Positions 14,969 to 21,469 of a stretch of DNA of 21,469 nt are shown piece by piece (position 1 is the stretch's first letter; each line of letters opens with the position of its first letter). The notes beneath the pieces were generated by a model. That model had not been told where the DNA came from, did no database searches, and was given only the letters and a program-made list of their open reading frames with translations. This DNA is from JACJXF01 sp964349045. Lineage in GTDB: Bacteria; Bacteroidota; Bacteroidia; Bacteroidales; GCA-2748055. The position numbers were made by a program, and so were the translations under genes. Location: assembly GCA_964349045.1 (NCBI GenBank), contig CAYGFI010000078.1:1-21469 (forward strand), given 5' to 3'.

Positions 14969-15751
14969 ATGTCCATAATTACCCTAACATCTGACTGGAG
15001 CACGAGCGACTTTTATATTGGGGCAATAAAAGGTAAAATTCTCAGCAACTGCAAAGAATCTGTAATTATTGACATTAGTCATAAAATTCAGGCATTTAAC
15101 ACAGCCCAGGCTGCCTTTGTTTTGCGTAATGCCTATCCCAATTTTCCGGCTGGTACCATTCATCTGATTTTCATCAATACTGAACCATCCCCTGATAAAC
15201 CTTTTATGGCAATCAAAGCAGCCGGGCATTTTTTCATCGGAACCGATAATGGGATTTTCAGTCTGATTAGTGGAGAACAAGCCGAAAAAATTGTAAAGCT
15301 CAACCCAGATAAATCAAATTCCCATTCTGCATTCGATATTTTTTGTGATGCAGCATGCAAACTTGCAAACGGAATGAATATTGAAGAATTAGGGGAAGAA
15401 TGTAAATCATTGAATGTGAGGATTCCCCTGAGACCAACGATTGAAGATGAAACCCTGACAGGTAGTGTGATTTATCTGGATTCTTATCAAAATGCAATCA
15501 CGAATATTTCAAAGGAGCTCTTTGATAAAATTTCATTGAACCGGGGTTATGAAATTTATGTGCAGAGTAAACACTATAAGATAAGCAGGATTTCGGACTT
15601 TTATAATGAAGTCCCGGTAGGAGAATTACTGGCTATTTTCAATTCTATTGGTTTGCTGGAAATCGCTATTAACAATGGGAATGCAGCGCGACTTTTGAAT
15701 CTGGATACAAATTCGACAGTACGTGTAGAATTTAAAGAGAGAAATAAATAG
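14969..15751 (+). CDS. DUF62-family (SAM hydroxide adenosyltransferase-like) protein, divergent active site
   Basis: A 260-residue protein of the SAM-dependent chlorinase/fluorinase/SAM-hydrolase superfamily. The N-terminus IITLTSDWSTSDFYIGAIKG (3-22) matches the family opening (TLTTDFGxxDxYVGxxKG). IIDISHKIQAFN (33-44) and IGTDNGIFSLI (90-100) are further family landmarks. Characterised members split SAM into adenosine and methionine using an Asp-Arg-His set. Here the usual DPGVGxxR loop reads TEPSPDKP (71-78), giving Glu for Asp and no Arg. The usual FHGRDIF reads HSAFDIF (119-125), so His is displaced by one position. Activity may therefore differ or be lost; this variant may be usual in the phylum. 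The C-terminal beta domain (about 155-260) is complete. It lies 15 bases upstream of mazG and is probably cotranscribed with it. Confidence 0.85.
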   Translation: MSIITLTSDWSTSDFYIGAIKGKILSNCKESVIIDISHKIQAFNTAQAAFVLRNAYPNFPAGTIHLIFINTEPSPDKPFMAIKAAGHFFIGTDNGIFSLISGEQAEKIVKLNPDKSNSHSAFDIFCDAACKLANGMNIEELGEECKSLNVRIPLRPTIEDETLTGSVIYLDSYQNAITNISKELFDKISLNRGYEIYVQSKHYKISRISDFYNEVPVGELLAIFNSIGLLEIAINNGNAARLLNLDTNSTVRVEFKERNK

Positions 15752-15766
15752 AGAAAGGAATTGAGG

Positions 15767-16552
15767 ATGAATTCAAAAGAGAAAAAGACTGAGGCTTTTG
15801 GCCGGTTGCTTGATATAATGGATGAACTCAGGGAAAAGTGTCCATGGGATCGGGAACAGAGCTTTGACAGCCTCAGAAATCTGACCATCGAAGAAACTTA
15901 TGAGCTTGCAGATGCCATCATGGAAAAAGACATAAACAGTATCCGCAAGGAATTAGGTGATCTGCTCTTACATATTGTTTTCTATTCAAAAATCGGATCG
16001 GAATCAGGAAATTTTGATATAGCCGAAGTTTGTGATTCTCTTTGTGAAAAACTCGTATTTCGTCATCCGCATGTTTTCGGAGACACAAAAGTAAATGATT
16101 CTCAACATGTAGTAGAAAACTGGGAGGATTTAAAGATCCGCGAGGGCAATAAAACAGTTTTAGGTGGAGTACCGACATCACTTCCGGCCATGATAAAAGC
16201 CAACCGAATTCAGGAGAAAGCCCGGGCTGTAGGTTTTGACTGGGATGAAAGGGAACAGATATGGGATAAGGTAAATGAAGAACTTGATGAACTAAGGCAA
16301 GTTATTAAAGAAGGTACCCGGGAAAGTATTGAAGATGAGTTCGGCGATTTATTTTTCTCCCTGATAAATGCTGCGCGATTATACCAGGTGGATCCTGAAA
16401 CAGCCCTTGAAAGAACGAATAAAAAATTTATTAAAAGGTTTAATTATCTGGAACAACAAACCCTTCATAAAGGCAAAAGCCTCCGGGATATGAATCTTGA
16501 AGAGATGAACATTATATGGGAGCAGGCGAAGGCCTTTGATGATAAGGTTTAA
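15767..16552 (+). CDS. mazG: nucleoside triphosphate pyrophosphohydrolase MazG
   Basis: A 261-residue house-cleaning enzyme that hydrolyses (d)NTPs, including damaged ones and possibly GTP linked to the (p)ppGpp response, to the monophosphate and pyrophosphate. The N-terminal domain has CPWDREQSFDSL (25-36), then the metal-binding EExxE (E42, E43, E46) and ExxD (E62, D65) of the MazG fold. A second MazG-type domain repeats NEELDELRQVI and EDEFGDLFFSLINAAR in the C-terminal half, giving the usual tandem form of about 260 residues. ATG 15767 is chosen over an in-frame TTG two codons upstream; AAAGGAA lies about 8 bases before it. It ends one base from the convergent DUF5606 stop codon. Confidence 0.95.
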   Translation: MNSKEKKTEAFGRLLDIMDELREKCPWDREQSFDSLRNLTIEETYELADAIMEKDINSIRKELGDLLLHIVFYSKIGSESGNFDIAEVCDSLCEKLVFRHPHVFGDTKVNDSQHVVENWEDLKIREGNKTVLGGVPTSLPAMIKANRIQEKARAVGFDWDEREQIWDKVNEELDELRQVIKEGTRESIEDEFGDLFFSLINAARLYQVDPETALERTNKKFIKRFNYLEQQTLHKGKSLRDMNLEEMNIIWEQAKAFDDKV

Positions 16553-16553
16553 A

Positions 16554-17057
16554 TTAATTACTCTGACCTTTTGCTCCATTTTTTTTTGAGGTTTTAGCCA
16601 TGGCTTTTCCCTTTGTTGTTCCTTTTTTTACAGGCTCTGCAACTATATCTCCATCATTAGTTTTTACCTCGTCAGGTATGTTCAGAAGATTCAAACCGTG
16701 AAGAATATTATACCAGAGCAGCACCTTTTTAATATCAGATGAATAAACTTTTTTCCTGTCGAAATCAGGTTGAACTTCCCCGAAATATTTCAATAATAAT
16801 TCGGGTTGAGATTTCGGATCAGGAGCTAAACCACCGGATTCCTTTTCATAGATCTTCGAAAAGATTTTTCCCAAAGGAACTTCTTCATTTTCAGTAAATA
16901 TAGCGATATCTTCCAGTGCGCTTACCTTTGCTGATGCATAAGCAGGCATCCGTTTTTTGTCCAGGAGCGATTCAACTATTATTCCGTTCTTTGCCTGAGA
17001 AACATACTTAAACAGGCCCGGGTAACCTGCAATGGCTAAAATGTCTTTTAATTTCAT
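16554..17057 (-). CDS. DUF5606 domain protein
   Basis: A 167-residue cytosolic protein. The N-terminal 130 residues (MKLKDILAIAGYPGLFKYVS..., KNGIIVESLLDKKR, SALEDIAIFTENEEVPLGKIF) fit the Bacteroidota-specific DUF5606 family, whose function is unknown. The tail (about 144-167) is Lys/Gly/Thr-rich, low complexity and strongly basic, suggesting a disordered nucleic-acid or ribosome contact, which is inference. It follows the TerB/DnaJ gene by 23 bases and is the last gene of the minus-strand cluster. Its stop is one base from the mazG stop, so both transcripts must overlap or end within the opposite gene; no terminator is seen. Confidence 0.8.
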   Translation of the reverse strand: MKLKDILAIAGYPGLFKYVSQAKNGIIVESLLDKKRMPAYASAKVSALEDIAIFTENEEVPLGKIFSKIYEKESGGLAPDPKSQPELLLKYFGEVQPDFDRKKVYSSDIKKVLLWYNILHGLNLLNIPDEVKTNDGDIVAEPVKKGTTKGKAMAKTSKKNGAKGQSN

Positions 17058-17080
17058 AAAGTTTGTTTGAAAATTTTTAA

Positions 17081-17812
17081 CTAAACAATTGCTCTTTCTT
17101 TTTTAATCTTTTCATAAGCTTCATTTACTTTCTTAAACTTTTCGTTTGCCGTGTTTCTGAATTCCTCTCCAAGATAGGAAACTTTATCAGGGTGGTATTT
17201 TACAGCCATTTTACGATATGCTTTCTTAATTTCCTCATTGGTTGCTGAAGGATCGGCCTCAAGAATTTTATAAGCGGTATCGGTGTTTTCAACAAACATT
17301 GATTTAATGGAATCGAAATCCTTTACGTTTATGCCAAGGTAATTTGAAATATTTTGGAGAATATTTAGTTCAGCAGCATGTACTATTCCATCTGCATAAG
17401 AAACCCCGAAAAGCAGGTGCATCATCTGTAAACGGGAGGGATAGTCCATTCTTGACTTAATCTGATAAGATACATCCCGTACATTAATATCCTGATTGAG
17501 TATATCCCTGAGCATCATAATGGCTTCACCTGCACTGCTTTCCCCGAAAGCCTGAACAAAATATTTTTTAACATAATCGAGTTCCAATTTGAGTATTTTA
17601 CCATCGGCTTTCATTACCGCGGCAATTAAAACAAGCAGGCTGACAGCAAAATCGCCAGTGGTAGTTTTCCCAGTCTCAATTCTGGTTACGTGCATTTGAG
17701 AACCTTCTACGGCACTGCCAATTAGGAATCCGATTATACCACCAACCGGACCAAAAAAGGCCCAACCTAATCCACCTGCAATCCACCGGGTAAAATTTCC
17801 CATTAGTATCAT
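17081..17812 (-). CDS. TerB/DnaJ membrane co-chaperone (DjlA-like)
   Basis: A 243-residue J-domain protein. A glycine-rich hydrophobic segment (about 12-36) is a single membrane anchor. It is followed by a TerB-like helical domain (about 52-165, with the acidic MKADGKI and VSYADGIVHAAEL helices) and a C-terminal J domain (about 179-240) with the HPD tripeptide at 207-209. This is the DjlA order (membrane segment, TerB, J domain), which stimulates DnaK ATPase at the inner face of the membrane. The length is similar to E. coli DjlA (271). Translation may instead start at the second Met (17803, MGNFTRW), which looks like the more natural N-terminus. The gene follows coaE at once, and the coaE stop lies within a 14-base tandem duplication. 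Confidence 0.88.
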   Translation of the reverse strand: MILMGNFTRWIAGGLGWAFFGPVGGIIGFLIGSAVEGSQMHVTRIETGKTTTGDFAVSLLVLIAAVMKADGKILKLELDYVKKYFVQAFGESSAGEAIMMLRDILNQDINVRDVSYQIKSRMDYPSRLQMMHLLFGVSYADGIVHAAELNILQNISNYLGINVKDFDSIKSMFVENTDTAYKILEADPSATNEEIKKAYRKMAVKYHPDKVSYLGEEFRNTANEKFKKVNEAYEKIKKERAIV

Positions 17813-17839
17813 TTTATATTTTGTGCTTTATATTTTGTG
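17813..17839. repeat. 14-base tandem duplication at the coaE stop
   Basis: Two 13-base identical copies (17813-17825 and 17827-17839 on the plus strand, TTTATATTTTGTG) lie one base apart. The upstream-in-mRNA copy encodes the last codons and stop of coaE; the other fills the space to the next start codon. It looks like a slippage duplication. Confidence 0.8.
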
Positions 17840-18421
17840 TAAAGAAATCATTTTTTCATGAAAAGCTAAAACCTGGTTAATTACCATACTCTGATCATCA
17901 TTAAAAATAAGAAAATTAGCCAGTGGAATTTTCTCGTCATCCGGCATCTGATTGCTGACGCGGTTACGCACCTCCTCTTCAGTAACCCCATCCCTTTTCA
18001 TTACCCTTTCTAATCTTTTATTCAAGGGCGCCGTTACCAAAACCAAAAAATCGAAGTATTTCCATGCACCGCTTTCACAAAGCAAAGCCGCTTCTTCAAC
18101 GAGGTAAGGAACATCAGGATGTTTTGCAGCCCAGATTTCAAATTGCCGGTGAACCGCAGGATGTATAAGCTGATTGAGTTTCTTTAGTTTGCCGGTATCT
18201 GTAAAGACTATGTTTGCCAGAAATTTCCGGTTCAATTCTATTCCGTTATATGCTTCTTTACCGAACAAACTTTTAATCGAATGAATAAGTTCCTCTGACA
18301 GCTCCATTAACTTTCTTGACTCGGTATCTGCAAAATAAACGGGTACGCCAAGACTTGTAAATATTTTGGCAACTGTAGATTTTCCACTTCCTATACCACC
18401 TGTAAGTCCGACCTTAAGCAT
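17828..18421 (-). CDS. coaE: dephospho-CoA kinase
   Basis: A 197-residue P-loop kinase that phosphorylates the ribose 3'-OH of dephospho-CoA, the last step of CoA synthesis. It opens with MLKVGLTGGIGSGKST, placing Walker A at 8-16. VPVYFADTESRKLM (about 26-39) follows, then LNQLIHPAVHR (about 82-92) and LVEEAALLCESG (about 107-118), the usual substrate region. LVTAPLNKRLERVMKRDG and VRNRVSNQMPDDEK form the lid. ATG 18421 is chosen over a GTG one codon earlier, because its A overlaps the stop of the preceding gene (TGATG), a coupled arrangement. About 200 residues is the normal length. Confidence 0.95.
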   Translation of the reverse strand: MLKVGLTGGIGSGKSTVAKIFTSLGVPVYFADTESRKLMELSEELIHSIKSLFGKEAYNGIELNRKFLANIVFTDTGKLKKLNQLIHPAVHRQFEIWAAKHPDVPYLVEEAALLCESGAWKYFDFLVLVTAPLNKRLERVMKRDGVTEEEVRNRVSNQMPDDEKIPLANFLIFNDDQSMVINQVLAFHEKMISLHKI

Positions 18422-19419
18422 CACTTTTCAATAATATATTCAACAGTTTGAGGAGAAAACCTTAACGACTGAATAAAAACCGGTTGTTTACTAATCGAAA
18501 CCTTTAATTTGTTTTTCTGATCCGAAGTTATCTCCTGATAATCAACCTGAGCTCTAAACATAGCCCCATTCAGTTTTTCATAATTACTTAATCCTACCTG
18601 GCAAGTTAGTTGAATATACCTTGGAAAAGCCTGCATGCGCATACTTTTTGGTAAATTTATTATTTCTACGGGAATCTGAATTGTTTTTTCAGTAAACTGT
18701 TCAATTTCAAAACTTACAGTAACCTGAATCTCTTTTACATAAACATATTTAATTTTCTGAAGTTCCAACTTTTCATGATATGTTTTGGAAATGATTCCCA
18801 GATCAGATTTGCTGGTAAAAACTGCAAGCAAAGTGTCAATTATAAAATCGGGGCCAGAGGCAGTTACTGAATCAGGATCAAGCTTAATTTGATTTTTTAG
18901 AATAAGTTGCTTATCAAGGTGAAAAGTAAATGCGGGAACAACTGGTACTTTTTTAGAGCCTACACCAGAAAACCGGAAAATAAGGGTATCAGGTGAAATC
19001 TTACTAATCGTAAACCCAGAACTAAGCTGAGCAGTAATATGTTCTCTTGCGTACCGTGTTTCGATATAAAAAGAAGATGAATCCGCACCAGGTAAACGAT
19101 TCATTTTAAATGAATTAACACTAAATGAAATAGGAATGTAACGGGAGCTGAGCCTGAAGCGAAGAAGTGTAAAGCCATCTGCATTTACATTTAAACTGAG
19201 ATGGTCGGGTAAATCGCCAATCAGAACTTTGGATTCAGGAAAATTTTTATAACTAACAGGATAATTAATCTGATCGTTGTAGGGCTTGCTTAACGCTATT
19301 AGCAGCCAAAGTATAATAGAAACAGAAAGGAAAAAGCCAAAAAGAACAACTTTTTTCCTGAATACGATTTTTTCGGTTTCCGAAAAGCTGGAAAGTTTAT
19401 TTAGAAGGCTTGTTTCCAA
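18421..19419 (-). CDS. YbbR-like domain protein
   Basis: A 332-residue membrane-anchored protein. A short cytosolic stretch is followed by one helix (about 24-43); the rest is exported and beta-rich, with repeated segments of YbbR type (PDHLSLNVNADGFTLLRF; DSVTASGPDFIIDTL; IQIPVEIINLPKSM). In other phyla the YbbR protein CdaR binds the diadenylate cyclase CdaA; here the partner is not in the window, so that role is not supported. There is no ATG in frame before the membrane helix. The only good start is TTG at 19417-19419 (or an ATT just upstream), which would make translation weak. It lies 24 bases after the terminator stem-loop T-run of yajC, so it is probably a separate or attenuated unit, and it overlaps coaE by TGATG. 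Confidence 0.8.
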   Translation of the reverse strand: METSLLNKLSSFSETEKIVFRKKVVLFGFFLSVSIILWLLIALSKPYNDQINYPVSYKNFPESKVLIGDLPDHLSLNVNADGFTLLRFRLSSRYIPISFSVNSFKMNRLPGADSSSFYIETRYAREHITAQLSSGFTISKISPDTLIFRFSGVGSKKVPVVPAFTFHLDKQLILKNQIKLDPDSVTASGPDFIIDTLLAVFTSKSDLGIISKTYHEKLELQKIKYVYVKEIQVTVSFEIEQFTEKTIQIPVEIINLPKSMRMQAFPRYIQLTCQVGLSNYEKLNGAMFRAQVDYQEITSDQKNKLKVSISKQPVFIQSLRFSPQTVEYIIEK

Positions 19420-19443
19420 TGCAATAATCTTTGCCGTAAAAGT

Positions 19444-19484
19444 AAAAAAAAGAGTTCAAAGAATTATGGTATTCTTTGAACTCT
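19444..19484 (-). terminator. intrinsic terminator after yajC
   Basis: A perfect 14-bp stem (19451-19464 with 19471-19484) with a 6-base loop is followed, on the minus strand, by seven T (plus 19444-19450 is T/A-rich with seven A). It ends the nusB-DUF1573-yajC transcript 19 bases past the yajC stop and just before the ybbR-like gene. Confidence 0.9.
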
Positions 19485-19502
19485 GAAGAATAAATCTAAA
19501 TT

Positions 19503-19823
19503 CTATTTTTGAGTAGTTGCCAGATCACTTGGATCTTTAAGGACCGCCGATTTATCTACCTTTATTCTTATGTTTTCAGCAATTTCGATAGTTACGGTCT
19601 GATCTTTTACATCAGTTATTTTGCCATAAATTCCACCGGTTGTAATTACTTTATCATTTTTTTGAAGCGTATTTCTATAATTCTTCAGCTCTTTCTGGCG
19701 TTTAACCTGAGGTCTGATCATGAAAAAATAAAACACGACGATAATAAGTACCAAAGGCAATAAAGATGTTAACGGATTTGACGTTCCTGCCGGTGTTTGT
19801 AATAATACTAAGATGTGATTCAT
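19503..19823 (-). CDS. yajC: preprotein translocase subunit YajC
   Basis: A 106-residue accessory protein of the Sec translocon (SecDF-YajC). A short N-terminus is followed by one hydrophobic helix (about 19-36), then the family hallmark FMIRPQVKRQKELKNYRNTL (34-53) and the cytosolic KNDKVITTGGIYGKI (55-69) beta domain. The length is typical (about 100-115). secD and secF are not adjacent. The gene follows the DUF1573 gene by 24 bases and precedes a strong terminator, so it is the last gene of this transcript. Confidence 0.95.
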   Translation of the reverse strand: MNHILVLLQTPAGTSNPLTSLLPLVLIIVVFYFFMIRPQVKRQKELKNYRNTLQKNDKVITTGGIYGKITDVKDQTVTIEIAENIRIKVDKSAVLKDPSDLATTQK

Positions 19824-19847
19824 TGTTGATAAGGGTTTTAATTTAAC

Positions 19848-20291
19848 TTATTTTTCTATTATTTCTGCTGTAATTATTAAATCTATTAATCGCGGTTCAC
19901 CATTGGTTTCGATATTTACAGTTTTAAACTGATGACCGCTTCTTCCATTTGAATCAAATACTACTTTTATTTCTCCTTCTTTACCGGGAGCCAGTGGCTC
20001 TTTGCTATAAGCCGGTGTTGTACAACCACAGTCTGCTGAAACATTTATCAAAACAAGGTTTTTGTCTCCAGTATTTTTAAATTTAAAATACCATCCTACC
20101 ACTTCTCCTTCATAAACCCTGCCGAAATCATAGGTTGTAGTATCAAATTCAATCACCGGACCTTGATATGATTCTATATCAGAGTCACTTAATGGAATAC
20201 TGTTTCGGGTTTTACCCGTACCGTCATTTTGACAGGCCAACAGCAAGATCATCGTGAAAAGAAGAAAAATAATCCAAAAATGTCTGATCAT
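19848..20291 (-). CDS. DUF1573 lipoprotein
   Basis: A 147-residue predicted lipoprotein. A signal peptide (MIRHFWIIFLLFTMILLLAC) ends in the lipobox LLAC with Cys20 as the lipidated residue. The mature part is a DUF1573 Ig-like beta domain with the characteristic DFGRVYEGE (about 55-63), FKFKNTGDKNL and the DCGCT tripeptide-like motif with two Cys (about 87-91). DUF1573 proteins are abundant in Bacteroidota; their function is not established, and an envelope or surface role is likely. An in-frame ATG at 20327 would add 12 residues before the signal peptide and lie 7 bases from the nusB stop; 20291 is preferred because it gives a normal lipoprotein signal. The residues after Cys (QND) only partly resemble a Bacteroidota surface-export signal. 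Confidence 0.85.
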   Translation of the reverse strand: MIRHFWIIFLLFTMILLLACQNDGTGKTRNSIPLSDSDIESYQGPVIEFDTTTYDFGRVYEGEVVGWYFKFKNTGDKNLVLINVSADCGCTTPAYSKEPLAPGKEGEIKVVFDSNGRSGHQFKTVNIETNGEPRLIDLIITAEIIEK

Positions 20292-20334
20292 AGTCTTTAA
20301 AACATATATTTCAATTAACAAATGCATATCCTAT

Positions 20335-21285
20335 CTAAATTTCCCCGATAAGTCCCCTTCCGGTTTTCCGGATCATTTCCTTTTGTTTAAGGTGAGCCAT
20401 TATTTTATCAAGAACTCCATTGATGAAGTTGTTACTTTTTTCAGTGCTGTAAAATTTAGAAATATCCAGATATTCATTTAATGTAACCTTGGTTGGAATA
20501 CCTGGAAATTCAATAAGTTCTGTAATTGCCAGCTGCATTATCAGAATATCCATAAACGCAATTCTTTCAAGATCCCAGTTGCTGGCAGTAGACTCAATTA
20601 ATTCAAGACAGTTTTTTCTTTTTATAATAGATTTCCGAAACAGTTCAATTACAAAATCGCTGTCTTCTTTATTTTTGTATAACTCAAGAAGTTCTTTTTC
20701 ATGTAAGTCTGATTCGCTAAATTTCTTAATAGTCTTTAAAACCATTGAAATGACAAATTCAAGATCATCATTCCAATAGATGCTTTGTTCTTCAAGAACC
20801 TGGCTGAATGATTCATTCGGGAGAATGATATCTGAGTATATTTTTGATATAAACTTTTTATCATCAGTATATCCACCATCATTAAGCGCCATAAATTCAT
20901 CGTACTCAGGCGATTCAATGATTAAACCATAAAGTTCTTTAATTAGTTCGGGATATTTAACCCAGGAGATATGATTATTATTTATGTACTTATTAAGCTG
21001 TACATTTCCTGCCAATTGTTTAACAAGCCTGTTATTTACAAACCTTCGATTCGGATTCAGGTCATCACTTGTAGGGATTCTCTTGTTAGCAGCAATTTCC
21101 ATCCGTGATTCTGCATACAGTACAATATCCCGAATTAATAACAGCAGGTAATTATAAAGTTCATAGGATTTATTTATACTAAAGTGTAATTCTTTCTCTG
21201 AGATAGCCAGATCTTTATGCTCTGCAGTATAGTAAGCATATAACACCTGTAAAACTTTAATTCTTAATAACCTTCTGCTGATCAT
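20335..21285 (-). CDS. nusB: transcription antitermination factor NusB (long Bacteroidota form)
   Basis: A 316-residue protein whose C-terminal ~100 residues are the helical NusB fold: SNWDLERIAFMDILIMQLAITEL, followed by IPTKVTLNEYLDISKFYSTEKSNNFINGVLDKI, a clear NusB signature. The N-terminus MISRRLLRIKVLQVLYAY is the first NusB helix. E. coli NusB has 139 residues; here about 170 additional residues sit between the first helix and the C-terminal half, a form that is normal in the phylum. NusB binds NusE (S10) and boxA RNA in rRNA antitermination. ATG 21285 is chosen over a TTG 14 codons upstream. It is the first gene of nusB-DUF1573-yajC. The region upstream (21286-21469) holds a possible -7 box and a palindrome. 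Confidence 0.92.
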   Translation of the reverse strand: MISRRLLRIKVLQVLYAYYTAEHKDLAISEKELHFSINKSYELYNYLLLLIRDIVLYAESRMEIAANKRIPTSDDLNPNRRFVNNRLVKQLAGNVQLNKYINNNHISWVKYPELIKELYGLIIESPEYDEFMALNDGGYTDDKKFISKIYSDIILPNESFSQVLEEQSIYWNDDLEFVISMVLKTIKKFSESDLHEKELLELYKNKEDSDFVIELFRKSIIKRKNCLELIESTASNWDLERIAFMDILIMQLAITELIEFPGIPTKVTLNEYLDISKFYSTEKSNNFINGVLDKIMAHLKQKEMIRKTGRGLIGEI

Positions 21286-21371
21286 TTGTAAAAGAACATG
21301 TCGAATAATGCGTAGGATAAAGGTCAAAATTAAACATTTTTCCAGTACTTACATAATTTATTTGCTTTAGG

Positions 21372-21379
21372 CTATTAAA
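21372..21379 (-). promoter_or_regulatory. candidate -7 box for nusB
   Basis: On the minus strand TAGATTTG, identical to the box before the cold-shock gene, matches TAnnTTTG. It lies about 87 bases before ATG 21285. No -33 TTTG is seen at 17-23 bases, so support is partial. Confidence 0.35.
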
Positions 21380-21425
21380 TCCAAATCTACTTACTGATTG
21401 AGATTGGAACGTCCGGAGGGGCAAA

Positions 21426-21440
21426 GGTTATTTAATAACC
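21426..21440. repeat. 15-base perfect palindrome upstream of nusB
   Basis: GGTTATT-T-AATAACC has two perfect 7-base arms around a single T. It lies 47 bases upstream of the candidate nusB -7 box, so it could be an operator or, with AT-rich arms, chance. No coding region is seen from 21286 to the window end. Confidence 0.5.
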
Positions 21441-21469
21441 TGTAATAATTATTCCTCACTATTATAAAG

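Noticed and set aside
18421..19419. A CdaR/c-di-AMP role for the YbbR-like protein
   Set aside because: No diadenylate cyclase or glmM gene is in the window, and the protein lies with coaE instead.
1..21469. CRISPR arrays, tRNA or rRNA genes, insertion sequences, attachment sites and prophage genes
   Set aside because: No regularly spaced repeats, no CCA-ended cloverleaf patterns, no transposase or integrase motifs seen on either strand by eye.

Overview
The window comes from a chromosome of a Bacteroidota bacterium, probably Bacteroidales or Marinilabiliales-like. Four things point there. The base composition is AT-rich. Several promoters fit the Bacteroidota pattern (TTTG, a spacer of about 19 bases, then TAnnTTTG). 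Most genes lack a Shine-Dalgarno sequence. The gene families are typical of the phylum: long NusB, DUF1573 lipoprotein, DUF5606, a three-LysM protein joined to a binding-protein domain, and 800-residue FtsX-type permeases. I see no rRNA, tRNA, CRISPR array, insertion sequence or prophage. Almost all of the window is densely packed housekeeping sequence.

Plus strand, 1-5815: a cold-shock protein with a strong terminator is followed by a DEAD-box RNA helicase. The helicase has its own good promoter, a leader of about 130 bases and an unusual Arg-Ser-rich repeat linker. Next comes a 606-residue protein that is not a standard annotated family; I read it as a remote relative of the nitronate monooxygenase/FabK flavin barrels with a cysteine-rich C-terminal part. 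Overlapping pabB and pabC genes for 4-aminobenzoate (folate) synthesis follow.

Centre, 5825-10868: a YitT-family membrane protein (minus) is divergent from a class II CPD photolyase (plus), and their promoters overlap in 61 bases. A 300-base gap follows, then an orphan FtsX/MacB-type ABC permease. Just upstream of the permease is a good sigma-54 (-24/-12) promoter candidate, and about 70-100 bases further upstream is an inverted pair of GTCCGTTT sites that could bind an enhancer-binding protein.

Minus strand, 10942-14875: phoH, purC and a secreted LysM/periplasmic-binding-like protein look like one operon (5-base gap, then a 10-base overlap). Plus strand, 14969-16552: a divergent DUF62/SAM-hydrolase-like gene is followed by mazG, probably cotranscribed.

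Minus strand, 16554-21285: nusB, a DUF1573 lipoprotein and yajC end at a strong terminator. They are followed by a ybbR-like gene that appears to start with TTG, coaE (TGATG overlap), a TerB/DnaJ membrane co-chaperone and a DUF5606 protein. This cluster joins transcription antitermination, secretion and envelope functions, and CoA synthesis.

I did not find an obvious new defence or mobile system. The best leads are the Cys-rich flavin-barrel-like protein, the sigma-54 control region of the orphan permease, the LysM/binding-protein architecture, the SAM-hydrolase-like protein with a degenerate active site, and the RS-repeat linker in the helicase.
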